From contig CP071496.1 in assembly GCA_017354895.1 (NCBI GenBank), positions 3,720,001 through 3,784,000 of the forward strand: a stretch of DNA of 64,000 nt, written 5' to 3'. Positions 34,391-43,784 of this stretch are shown piece after piece. Position numbers and translations under genes: made by a program. The notes beneath the pieces were generated by a model that saw only the letters and a program-made list of their open reading frames with translations, searched no databases and was not told the origin of the DNA. This DNA comes from Podospora comata. Taxonomy: Eukaryota > Ascomycota > Sordariomycetes > Sordariales > Podosporaceae. Position 1 is the first letter of the stretch. Each line of letters opens with the position of its first letter.

Positions 34391-35145
34391 TCAAGCATGG
34401 TTGACTCTCGAGTCATGGGCGGTTTGGAAGAGATATCCTACATGAAAGGGGTTCTTTGCATTTTTAGCATGGTGTTTGGCGTTTTTGAGGGTCGAGGTGC
34501 AGGGAAAGATAAGGTACCCCAGGTTGCCAGTTTTAGGTATGTAGAGAACGTATTGAATATGCTTACTTAGCTGTGTCTCTCATCTGGATGGTCCAGCAGA
34601 TAACATGCCCACAATTGACAGATGCAAGCTGAGCGTTGTTCCTAATTACCTGTCTGTCTCCTCCATACTGGCGTGACGCGACTCAGACAAGGACCAAAAG
34701 CCTGCCTGGAAGGGCCTCCTGCGCCACGAAAACACAGTATAGTGATAAGCAAATCAGTTACCGTGAGGCCCTATCCTTTCGGACCGAGTCGCACTTCATG
34801 GCTCACAACTTGAGTTGGGGGTCGGGAGTCAGCACGGAATCTCGGAATCTAACCACCCTTGTGTGGGGGTTAACAACCGTGAATGGCAGGCGCACACACG
34901 CTGATCTGCTAAGCGGGCTTACTGCAACACACCCAATTTGGCTTCATAGAGGTATCCGGGTTGTTGTGCGATCAGCAAGGTATTTTATCTGCTTTATTTC
35001 AGGCACCACACACGGCATCAAGCCTTCTTGTATCTATAAGCCCCTCCATGCCGCCTCTGGCTACCTAGCCCAATATTGTCGCTTCATGAACCAAGCTCCT
35101 CAAAGTACCTAGCTAATATGCACGCCAGAAACCCAACGAATAATC
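34391..35145. other. Intergenic, no gene seen
   Basis: 755 bases. A 158-codon open frame at 34636-35112 shows no motif or conserved-looking composition. Confidence 0.35.
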
Positions 35146-37093
35146 ATGAGTAGACACGACGAGGAAAGCCGACACCATGTTGACTCCACAAAGTTCGAGT
35201 GGTCACGATTCGCATTGTTGACTACTGTGGGAATCTGGTTTACTGTATTATCAACAATATCGATTGCATTGGGCGTGTGGGGTGCACTACCAGCCTCCGC
35301 ATCAGCATGCAAACCAGACGGATCCTTCAGTCCTTTTTCAGACGACTACATTTGGTGGTCTTGGCCGAGCTTTTCCGATATCACTTTTAAGGCTCAACCG
35401 ATGTCTTTTGCCCAAGTAAAAGTAATTGATCTGGCGTGGGATTCTGGTATTTTCTCTCTGCAGAAGCCTTGAAGCCTTCTTAGACGACCTATACTGATCC
35501 GTTTATCTTTCAAGGTTATCGGCAGAGCTGGACAAGCGCTTTTAGCCCGGGTCTTATGGAAGGTCTTCGCCGCATACGTCGCGGTCATGTTTCAAAAACA
35601 GCGAACAACGTATGCAGCATACTACAAAATCTCACCAAACAAGAGACCTCGTCTACGACCATCTCTAGGCTAATAACTGAGCTGGGACCACGAAACATGC
35701 TCAGGTCCAGAGCTGTCATGGCCTTTGTGGTCCTTACATTTAACTTCATTTTGGCATTCCCAACAATGACAAGTGCGATGACAGGTTATTCAACCAGCAC
35801 GGAAGCATTTGTACAAAATATAAATAGGTAATGGGGACTACATCAAGTACGCTACCTTTGAGCTGGTTCAGTATATCATGCATGATGGGGACCGGGTAGG
35901 CTTATCCAGAGACTATCATCTGTCTTACAGGGCCCCTGGAGACATCGGTGAGTTCATTAATGCCACAAGACAAAACATCCATGTATACTGACCCTTAATC
36001 ATCAGGTGAAGAACCTCTCATAAGTCGGACGGACTATCGTCCGAGTTGTAATCTCCATGATCTCCTTGGTGAGAAGCGGCAGCTTCAAATGCACATCTGA
36101 AACTGTAGGTTCGTCGTGAATACTACACCCAAGCTTCGATACTGATCTGGCGAGACCAGATGTCCGGCGGTACGGGTTTTTTTGGTCGCCTAAACACCAA
36201 CACCACATGGGGAGCTTGGGACAAGCATCTATCCGCGCCAGCCCTTGACATCTCAGCCTTCTACCTTTCACCAGTGGCCGATGTGCCAGCCGGCGAGTCC
36301 AATTTTTCCGTTACGTGTGGCCACAACTGGCAGGATTCGTTGACAAAGAACTACCCGTTCCGCAACACATCCAAGACGACATTCGCATCTGGCAATAGAA
36401 CCTTTACGTTGGACTACATTCTGGCGAATGGCATCTGTCAGCACATATCTGATGTTAGTTTGATATTTATGTGTCTGTCTGTTTGTCTGTCGAGAAGCCG
36501 AGCTAATGAAACATAGAAATAGCAGTGGGGATTCTCCTACCTTCAGCTGTACATAGTCATCAATGTTGTTTTGCTTTGGTCAACGGGCATCTTCCTTTTG
36601 TGGCTCAAAGCACAGTTCAACTTGCCGCTGGCACAGTACGACCGAGTTCCACGGGAATGGGAGTGCATGCCGCACATGTCGCGCGAATTGCAAAAGCATC
36701 TCAAAAAGTCTGGTGTCGAGTCTTGACAGGATGCCAGACTACCAGCTCAAAGAGAGTGTCATGGACCATCTGGATGGAGGACAAATATCGTTCGGCGCTC
36801 AAATCGAGACTGACATGGTCATTTCTTTGGCAATGGGAATATTGAAATGGATTCGGATCAACAAATTCTGGGTTTTTGTGTTTCTTCTTCAGGCTTCCAG
36901 TGCAATTACAAGTATTTGTTTGCACCTGCTCTGGAGAGGATCAAGGCGTCTTCTAGCTCTGACCCACCTGAGCTGGTTGATTACGTATCTACTTTTGTTG
37001 ATCAGAAGGACCAGATTGATGATCGTTATTCTACCACTGGCGTGGCTGGGGATAAGTCGTGAACTCTCTAGGCTTATGTCTCTTGTATCATAG
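35146..37093 (+). pseudogene. Decayed membrane protein, copy 2 of a two-copy family
   Basis: Same unrecognised family as 9733-11628, in opposite orientation. Shared blocks, in order, are ACKPDGSFSPFSDDYIWW; FAQVKVIDLAWDSG; VIGRAGQALLARVLWKVF; ILAFPTMTSAMTGYSTSTEAFV; YGFF- and LDISAFYLS-like segments; NRTFTLDYILANGICQ; and the C-terminal YLQLYIVINVVLLW followed by LDGGQISF. There are several hydrophobic helices (for example LTTVGIWFTVLSTISIALGVWG). Continuous reading is broken at about 35640 (KISPNKR is in one frame, SRLITELGPRNM in another, with no room for an intron). Near 36720, KKSGVES is followed by TGA while LDRMPDYQL resumes one frame over. I infer at least two frameshifts, so a pseudogene. 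The 3' limit is approximate. Confidence 0.6.
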
Positions 37094-37420
37094 ATCAACT
37101 ATCAAAAAAATGTCCCAACACAAGCGGTCATCGGGTGGTTTTGGCATCTCTGCTGGTTGCATCTTTTCTGACGTTGCTTATAATCTTGGCACCAAGATCC
37201 AGTTCTGCACCTTTCCAGGCTCGGGTGCGGATGAACGGAATATTAGCTCTCTTGAACATGGGGTCAAGTCACTAGTCAGAACGAACAAGACAGGTTTGCT
37301 GCGGTGGAAGATGAACATTCAGAAGTCTCAGAGAACTGCAGGGCTAAATTCAAGCCGACATGTACAAGCTCGACTGACTCAGAATGTCAACTGTTTTAGC
37401 TATCCCTACACAGTTGGCGA

Positions 37421-38777
37421 TCATGAAGTTTGATGAGCTTCGTTCAAGGCTGCGTGCAATTCGCGCAGGGCATCATCGCGGTGCCGCTCAACGTCCAGGT
37501 CCAATATAAACTCCCACCGATGAAGAAATGAACCTGGCTCCCGCAAATATGCGTCAACCGCGTCGCCACCAAGCAGAATCTCTCCTGTTTCGCGACTGGA
37601 CTGGACGATGCGTTGCGTCCTGGCACGCCTAACCTGATCATACACCCCTAGTGCGACTTTCGCCTCAGCCGCTGTCTTGACTTCACCAAGAAGAGACGAC
37701 AATATCATGCTGTCCTCCAGGGACATTCCACCTCCCGATCCCTGCCACGGAGTAGTAGCATGCGCGGCATCGCCCATGATGCAAACCGGCCCAGAGACAT
37801 AACGGCACGCTGGAGCATGGTCCCAGAGATACATGGCTGGTTGTGTGGGTTGGGCACAGAGCAGCTGTGCAACTTTTCAGTATATTGACTTCATTTCAGA
37901 CGGGGTACCGGAGACAACTTACGGCATCAATTGCCTTGACCAAATGGTCAGGCCATCCTTGAACTGCACTCTTGATTTCATCCGAGCTCACCAGACGGTG
38001 CCACTCATCAGCTTTTCCTTCAGTTCTATCTCTGGCGGCAATGACGAACTGGACCAGTTGCCCTTTGCTGAGCAAGTTGTGCATCACAAATGACCCCTTG
38101 CCTATCCATGAATGTTCAAATGGACTGTCCAAATCGACCGCCTCCGTCCCGATATTTGCCCGCGCTTGAGCATACGGTTGCAGAGTCATGGCGGTCCAAA
38201 CACCAGTGTTTCGAGGTGCAGAGGCTGGGTCGTCTTCACCGAGTATGAATTTACGGACTGTGCTGTGAATGCCGTCCGCACCTATCAAAATGTCGGCCTT
38301 GTGAACTGTCCCATCTGTAAAGTGCATTGTGACCTCATCGCTATCCGCGTCAGTGGTGATGTTGCTGAGCTTTTTGGACGGATGCATTCGGTCTTGCGGA
38401 ACGCTGCTCAGTAGTTCGCGGAGAAAATCGGCCCGGTGAACAATACTTGTAAGACGTTTGTTCCCCGAACTGTCGTAGTCGACTTCATCCAACACAGTCC
38501 CCGGTTTGTCCCCCTGGGCAAGGAGGAACCGGACCCCGCGCATGGGCACTGCTCCAGCATTCTCGAGGGCTTTGACGGCGGCTGAACCGAGGAGATCGAG
38601 TGCTGTGAGTGCGTTGCGGGTAACTCCTATGGCCATCCCAGCTTCTTTGAACATCGGGGCCGATTCAAAGATATGCGCGTCCAACTGTGGATGTTTGAGG
38701 AGAGCTTGGATGAGGGAAGCACCTGCTAGGCCCCCTCCCGATATGGCGACGCGGATGCGTGGAGGTTGGGATTCCAT
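37421..38777 (-). CDS. FAD-dependent monooxygenase, RiPP cluster
   Basis: Two exons (38777-37923 and 37864-37421, intron GTAAGT...CACAG) encode about 432 residues. Class A flavin monooxygenase motifs are intact: RVAISGGGLAGASL (dinucleotide fold), ILIGADGIHSTV (DG motif) and VCIMGDAAHATTPWQGSG (GD motif). General architecture is salicylate hydroxylase-like. It transcribes in the same direction as the RiPP precursor gene, whose stop lies about 600 bases upstream. Ustiloxin-type clusters also carry flavin monooxygenases as tailoring enzymes, so hydroxylation or further oxidation of the cyclised peptide is a reasonable inference. A free-standing aromatic hydroxylase is the alternative. Confidence 0.9.
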
Positions 38778-39375
38778 GGTAGTTGTCTAGGTATCTTCGC
38801 AAATATGGAAATACAAAAGGGAAAAGTCTGGTCGAACCCAGCCGATCAGGGAGGGTTGTGAACAAGATAAAGTGAATGAGGCAGTCTCTGATGCCCGGAT
38901 GTTGCTGTGTGCATGTCTCGAAGATAACCGCTGTCCATGTTTTACCCCGCAGACATTAACATGAACTCAATACCCATGCCCCAACAACTTGGCCGATGTG
39001 GCTGTGTAGGTGTGCAATCGATACAGTGACTGCAGACAACAGCTGGAATCGAAAGAGGAGACACCAAAGCCGTGCATGATTTCGAGCTCGGCACTGTGTA
39101 AGTACCAGACCGACAAGATCACGCTCGATGGTTACACACAGGCATTTCCCAGTCACGTAGGTGACAAGGAGGATCCTCTCGCAAAATTCCCTTGTGGGTG
39201 TCGGACTCTCGGTTCATTGGCCTTGTTGGCATTGTCACAAATAGGCATGTTGGTAGTAATATCGAACCATGTTTAAGTGATAAGTAGAAGTATCTAGGGT
39301 TGTTGAGAACCAAGACCTAATCTGCAGGTGCCCATTCACAAGTACCTTCTCTCCCTATGAGCCCTGCCATAGATT
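38778..39375. other. Intergenic between monooxygenase and precursor genes
   Basis: About 600 bases with no gene seen. It should hold the monooxygenase promoter and the 3' region of the precursor gene. Confidence 0.4.
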
Positions 39376-39753
39376 CTAAAATGCCAAGTCTGGATCAAAC
39401 TCTGTGGTACCATCACGCTTTTTGCTTCTCTTGAAGGCAAGGTCCGGGTCAAATTCGGTAGTCCCATCACGGCGATTCTTCTTGAAGGCAAGGTCTGGGT
39501 CAAACTCCGTTGTCCCATCGCGCTTTTCCTTTCTGAACGCCAGGTCGGGATCGAACTCGGTAGTCCCATCACGACGATCAACTTCGACAGGCGGAGTGAG
39601 CATCACGGCTCGGCCTGATGCAGAGATGCCTCTGTCAACAACTGCAATCTCAGGAAAGCGACATTCCCTTTGGGGTAAGTACTTACGTGGAGCCATTGGT
39701 GATGCTGCTGCCACCGAGATGAGCAACGCGGCGAGGAGATTTGATGATTTCAT
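39376..39753 (-). CDS. RiPP precursor peptide with four identical cores (UstA/dikaritin type)
   Basis: Two exons, 39753-39687 and 39641-39376, joined across a 45-nt intron (GTAAGT...TTGCAG at 39686-39642), give about 110 residues. Residues 1 to about 18 are a signal peptide (MKSSNLLAALLISVAAAS). After a leader of about 35 residues come four copies of DGTTEFDPDLAF, each preceded by a basic linker ending in a Kex2 dibasic site: DRR, KEKR, KNRR and SKKR. The last copy ends the protein at the stop. This is the architecture of UstA-type precursors: secretion signal, then repeated cores cut by Kex2 in the Golgi. Two UstY oxidases and a flavin monooxygenase lie alongside. The core is acidic (four Asp/Glu) with two Phe and no Tyr. 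The modified residues and product are unknown. Another possibility is an unmodified repeat peptide such as a pheromone or repellent-type protein; the neighbouring UstY genes argue for the RiPP. Confidence 0.9.
   Translation of the reverse strand: MKSSNLLAALLISVAAASPMAPRKYLPQRECRFPEIAVVDRGISASGRAVMLTPPVEVDRRDGTTEFDPDLAFRKEKRDGTTEFDPDLAFKKNRRDGTTEFDPDLAFKRSKKRDGTTEFDPDLAF
39379..39570 (-). repeat. Four core-peptide repeats
   Basis: 36-nt core units at 39535-39570, 39484-39519, 39433-39468 and 39379-39414, with linkers of 15, 15 and 18 nt. Periods are 51, 51 and 54 nt. The cores translate identically but are not identical in DNA; the linkers differ in protein (RKEKR, KKNRR, KRSKKR) while keeping a terminal dibasic pair. 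Confidence 0.95.
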
Positions 39754-39859
39754 GTCGAATAGGTAAATCCGTGGATGTAAGGAAGTACGCGGCTGAGTAT
39801 CGGTAGTTGCATAGTCTTCAGCAGCTCAACATGAAGACGGGAATACGGATGGTGGAGTC

Positions 39860-39865
39860 TATATA
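39860..39865 (-). promoter_or_regulatory. TATA box of the RiPP precursor gene
   Basis: TATATA on the minus strand within GGGTATATAGACTCC, about 107 bases upstream of the precursor start codon. Confidence 0.5.
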
Positions 39866-40495
39866 CCCGTCGACCTGGACAGTTAGCATAGCCGTCTCTC
39901 AAACGCAGTCATGAGGCCTGAGTCATGGAGGCTGTGGGATACTCGCCGAGTTGCCGACTGGTTGCTCCTGTGTAGGTTTCTTGCCCAGTTCCCGGATTTC
40001 CTACGTACGTTAGGCTCCCCAATTACATACATCACACCTATAGTACCCGTATGGTACTCGGGGACTGTCATCATCGGCGCGGCACAGCGCACAGGATGTA
40101 ACGAATATGGCCATCAACCGGAGCAAACGAGACACCACGAAGGGAAGGAGAAGACTTGTGCCTCACTTAATATCAAGGTAGCATCGACAGTGGCGGGTAA
40201 GATGCCTCACTATTGGCTACCAGGACCACCACGGTAAGGCTCGTAAGTTGCCCCCGACACAACAGATCCTACATGTGAAACCTAGGCAGTTCCAACAACA
40301 CAAATTGTCAAACATCGACAAGCAGATCCAACGGGCCGATTGCTGCTTGGCAGTTAGAAATGAGACAATTCCTCAGAGGTTGGTCATGATGTTGCAGGCG
40401 GGTTCCATTCGCCACTCTTCACCCCCCTTCAACCTCATTCTCATAACCTATGAAAGTTTTAGGCTCTACCATTCTCCAGCTATCAAACCCAAACA
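39866..40495. other. Divergent intergenic region, precursor/UstY
   Basis: Together with the TATA region, 740 bases separate the precursor (minus) from the first UstY gene (plus), which probably share regulatory sequence. Open frames inside have no motif. Confidence 0.4.
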
Positions 40496-41378
40496 ATGTC
40501 CACCGACAAGCACGAACAACGCCCTTTTCTCGCTGACGACAGTGAAGAGATCCGGAGTGCCGGGTATTCACGTCAGCCGATTATTAGCCAAAGAACACTA
40601 CTTTTGGCATCCGCGATCAGTAATGTAGTTCTTCTCGTGATCTCTGCTCTTCTTAGCGGGACAGTCTTTTCTGTCCTCGGTCACGCCCAGAAAAAAGCTC
40701 AGTTACCCGACCCATACTGTACGTTTTGCTTCTCTTTCTATTGTTCCCTTTGCACTTGACATTGACGATTGGTTACTCTCCCCCTCGCAGCTCCTGCGAA
40801 CTCCATCGTTGAATTCGAGTATCGAGGCGTTATTCGCAATGACTCCCGCTTTATCGGGCGCCCAACGCAGGAATGGGACAAGTCGATGCACGACCTCATG
40901 GCTGGGACTCTGATCAGAATCTCACATGAGGAACTCCAGTTGGCCGGGACGGACTCAATTCCACTTAGAGATGGCGGCTATGCTGCTGGCTTGGGTGTGG
41001 CACACAACCTCCATTGTGTCAAGAAGATAAAACAGTTCCTATATCGAGAACAGCTTTACCCAGACCTGGATACAGGTAGTCAAAAGTTTGAAGACCTTCA
41101 AACGCATGCGGGTATGTTGCTGTACTTTCTTTCCTACCTACATGAATGGAGGCGAGTAGTGACTTATTGCGATAGATCATTGTCTTGATTTCATCCGTCA
41201 AGGCATCATGTGCCATCTAGATTACACGCTGTACACAGTGTACTGGGGAGAGCGAAAAGACATCCCAACACATCATGATCCGCCAGTGCAAAAGTGTGTG
41301 AACTGGGAGAAACTTCATAATTGGATGCAAGAAAGATCGGCCAACACAAATATGCTGGTACGGCCTTGGACAGAATAG
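40496..41378 (+). CDS. UstYa/DUF3328-family oxidase 1
   Basis: Three exons (40496-40718, 40791-41111, 41176-41378) join in phase to about 248 residues, a normal length for the family. A cytosolic tail is followed by one membrane anchor (LLLASAISNVVLLVISALLSG). The lumenal domain begins YSPANSIVEFEYRGV and carries both hallmark motifs: HNLHC in GLGVAHNLHCVKKIKQFL and, across the second intron, HADHC in QTHADHCLDFIRQGIMC. The HxxHC pairs bind the metal used for peptide oxidation and cyclisation in ustiloxin, phomopsin and related pathways. The intron borders are fixed by these motifs, since only one phase restores them. It would act in the secretory pathway on the Kex2-released cores. It is divergent from the precursor gene. 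Confidence 0.93.
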
Positions 41379-41940
41379 ACTTAGATCTGGGGAATCACAT
41401 ACAAAACAAATCTATCTGCAGACTATTCTTCTTACCTGCAAATTGTCAAAGTTTTGGGTGTTGCTAGTGTCCCAGGTAGCTCAGGGGTTTGAAGACAGCC
41501 CTTCCGCAGCCATTGTTTGACGACCAGATGACGCGTCTCAGTTCTGTCTGCCGGATGAACCGCGAAATTGGGGGCTGTGACATGTACTAATATAGTGGTC
41601 ATGCAAAACACTTGGACTGTACCCGACCACGGCGTTAAGGATCGATGTTGGTTGCCTGGTTTAGATAGCGAGAAAGCCAATCATACCACGGGAGTCAGGG
41701 CGGGAAGGGACCGCTCGGCGAGGGCCGGAAAGGGGAAGGAGTAAGATGTTGCAGATCACTCATCTGTTGCTGGTTACATCAGGACGTGTTGGTGACGGGT
41801 GACTTGATCAGATGCGATTGGAAAAGGCGGCCCCATTATGCAGATAAATAAACTTTTCTTGTCTCGTTGACTAAGGTAGGTACTCGAGCTGTTTTTGACA
41901 CACATTATCAACCTACTTACAACCAGTCGACCACCTGAAG
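41379..41940. other. Intergenic, no gene seen
   Basis: 562 bases between the two UstY genes, which read in the same direction. GATAAATAAAC at about 41842 is a possible TATA-like element for the second gene. Confidence 0.4.
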
Positions 41941-43012
41941 ATGGCTTCACAAGATGAGCAAGATCCATTTATCGCCAAAGGCTTTGATTCGGAAGACGAC
42001 CTGAAATATGCATCACGGCCAAAACAACATCCCAAAACCCATCTCATCATATTCATTTTCCAAATTTTGTTTTTTCTGCTCAACATCACCCTTTTCATGA
42101 TTACCAAGGCATCCAATACAGACTGCACATCCTGTGGTGCGTTGAATCAGAACGTTTATCACAGCCCTTATTGTGAGTTGCTACCTTATCTACCCATCCG
42201 CGAGAAGAGCCCTTCAGAGAGCTAACCTGATGGGAAATTTGGAAGCCCCTGCACACTCAGCAATACGGTATAAGGTCTCCCAAGACAAGTATGAAAAGGG
42301 CCCAAGCCCATTTTCAGGAGTGCCTCGCCTCGAGCTGGATGAAGCTTGGTCAAAGTTGCTACGATGTACGTTGGACGTCCCCACCTTGATTGCTTTCACT
42401 GATGTGTGTGTCAAGCCTCGATGATTCGATTATCGGCGGACGAAATGAGAAAGATGAACAAAACCTCGGTGACGCTCAAAGATGGATCTGGATATGTTGG
42501 ATACCTTGAGGCAATTCACATGCTACATTGCGTGGTAAGTTGCTTTCCTCGGATTCATGGGCCGTTGTTTTAGGTATCATCATGCTGAAAGTCTCAGAAA
42601 CGAATGCACCAAGCCCAATATCCCGAACACTACCCCAAGCTTCAGGCAGAAGATGCCTTTTCGACCCATCATTGGGGTAGGTTTCCGTTTCAAGCTGCCC
42701 GGAAACATAAACTTATCATACTAACTTCGTCGACTCCTGTTTCAAGATCATTGCCTCGAAGTATTGCGTAAGGGAATCATGTGCAATGCCGATACCACCA
42801 TAAACACGTATTTGTGGCAAAGAGACCCGCATGGTAAGTTGATGATAAAAGGGAATAGGACAGGACCAAGAAAATGCACCGACTGGGACAAACTGCAAGA
42901 ATGGGCGGAAGACAGGACAATATATGGGAGTGACAGGGATCGGTTTCTTGAGAGTCTAGTAAGCCCCTCTGAGCACGGAGGGGGTTTAGGCCCCCTTGAA
43001 CTTGGTACTTAG
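41941..43012 (+). CDS. UstYa/DUF3328-family oxidase 2
   Basis: Five exons (41941-42172, 42246-42365, 42416-42534, 42598-42676, 42747-43012) join in phase to about 271 residues. There is one membrane anchor (LIIFIFQILFFLLNITLFMI). The lumenal domain starts YSPAHSAIRYKVSQDKYEKG. The first metal motif is HMLHC in YLEAIHMLHCVK, the second HWDHC in THHWDHCLEVLRKGIMCN; both straddle or lie near exon borders, which fixes the splicing. The family signature YVGYLEAxHxLHC is clear. It is diverged from the first UstY protein, so the pair are paralogues with probably different roles (for example, different crosslinks), as in known two-UstY pathways. Expected location is the ER/Golgi lumen. The C-terminal end after ESLVSPSEHGGG is less certain. 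Confidence 0.92.
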
Positions 43013-43784
43013 CTGCATATCTGTCTGTTATTTTGAGGAGTTTAGGCTTCAATTCACGCCATCTGGCAATTCGTACCCAGCTCTTTCACCAGGAAGCGTA
43101 GAATGCTACCCTCATATCAAATACCGGTTTTACCTGCGTTTGCCAGTCGGATGAGCACCCGTCCGCAGTCAAGCGGCGCAGACACGGGACCGAGTGTGCT
43201 GAACCTGCGACGACAGGAATCCTTCCAATTCATGATATTGTCCGATGGACGTGACACAAAAGACGCCTTGACGAGATTCTTACCTAAACAGTAAGGTGCC
43301 ACGGCTCCTTTCACGGCTCTTTCGCATAAATCCTAGTCCATGAACCTGCGGCGGCATATTGAAAGGATTCTGGAGCCACACCCAACCGGCCCGTTCCTCT
43401 TCTTTAGGGTCGGCTCGTTGGGTCATATTTCCGAGTTTACTGGCATACTGTGTTACACGATTCCCTTGGACGGTTGTTCATGGTCCTCGCGATTATGCGC
43501 TGCTGGGGGAGAGCGAAGCATGATATTGATAAGCGGGTCGACTTCTCCGAAGGGAATGGATCTGCAACTTTCGCCATAGGGCTGTACGGGCACGGCGTAG
43601 AAATGTGTTGAGTGAGCCAGCTTGCTGGTCATTGTCAGTGCTGTCTGAGCAGGCAGTACCTTAGCTACCTGCCGCCCCCTAGAATCGCTTTTTGTCTTCT
43701 CCATGATTTTGACCAGGTCCTCTTGCCTTTCATGCTTTCCTTCAACTCTGGTAGTTGTTATACCATCTTACCACTTTCCTAGCC
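43013..43784. other. Intergenic, no gene seen
   Basis: 772 bases; short open frames on both strands without motifs. Confidence 0.35.

Noticed and set aside
34636-35112. 158-codon open frame on the plus strand
   Set aside because: No motif, no splice-supported extension, and no homology visible with the adjacent gene family.
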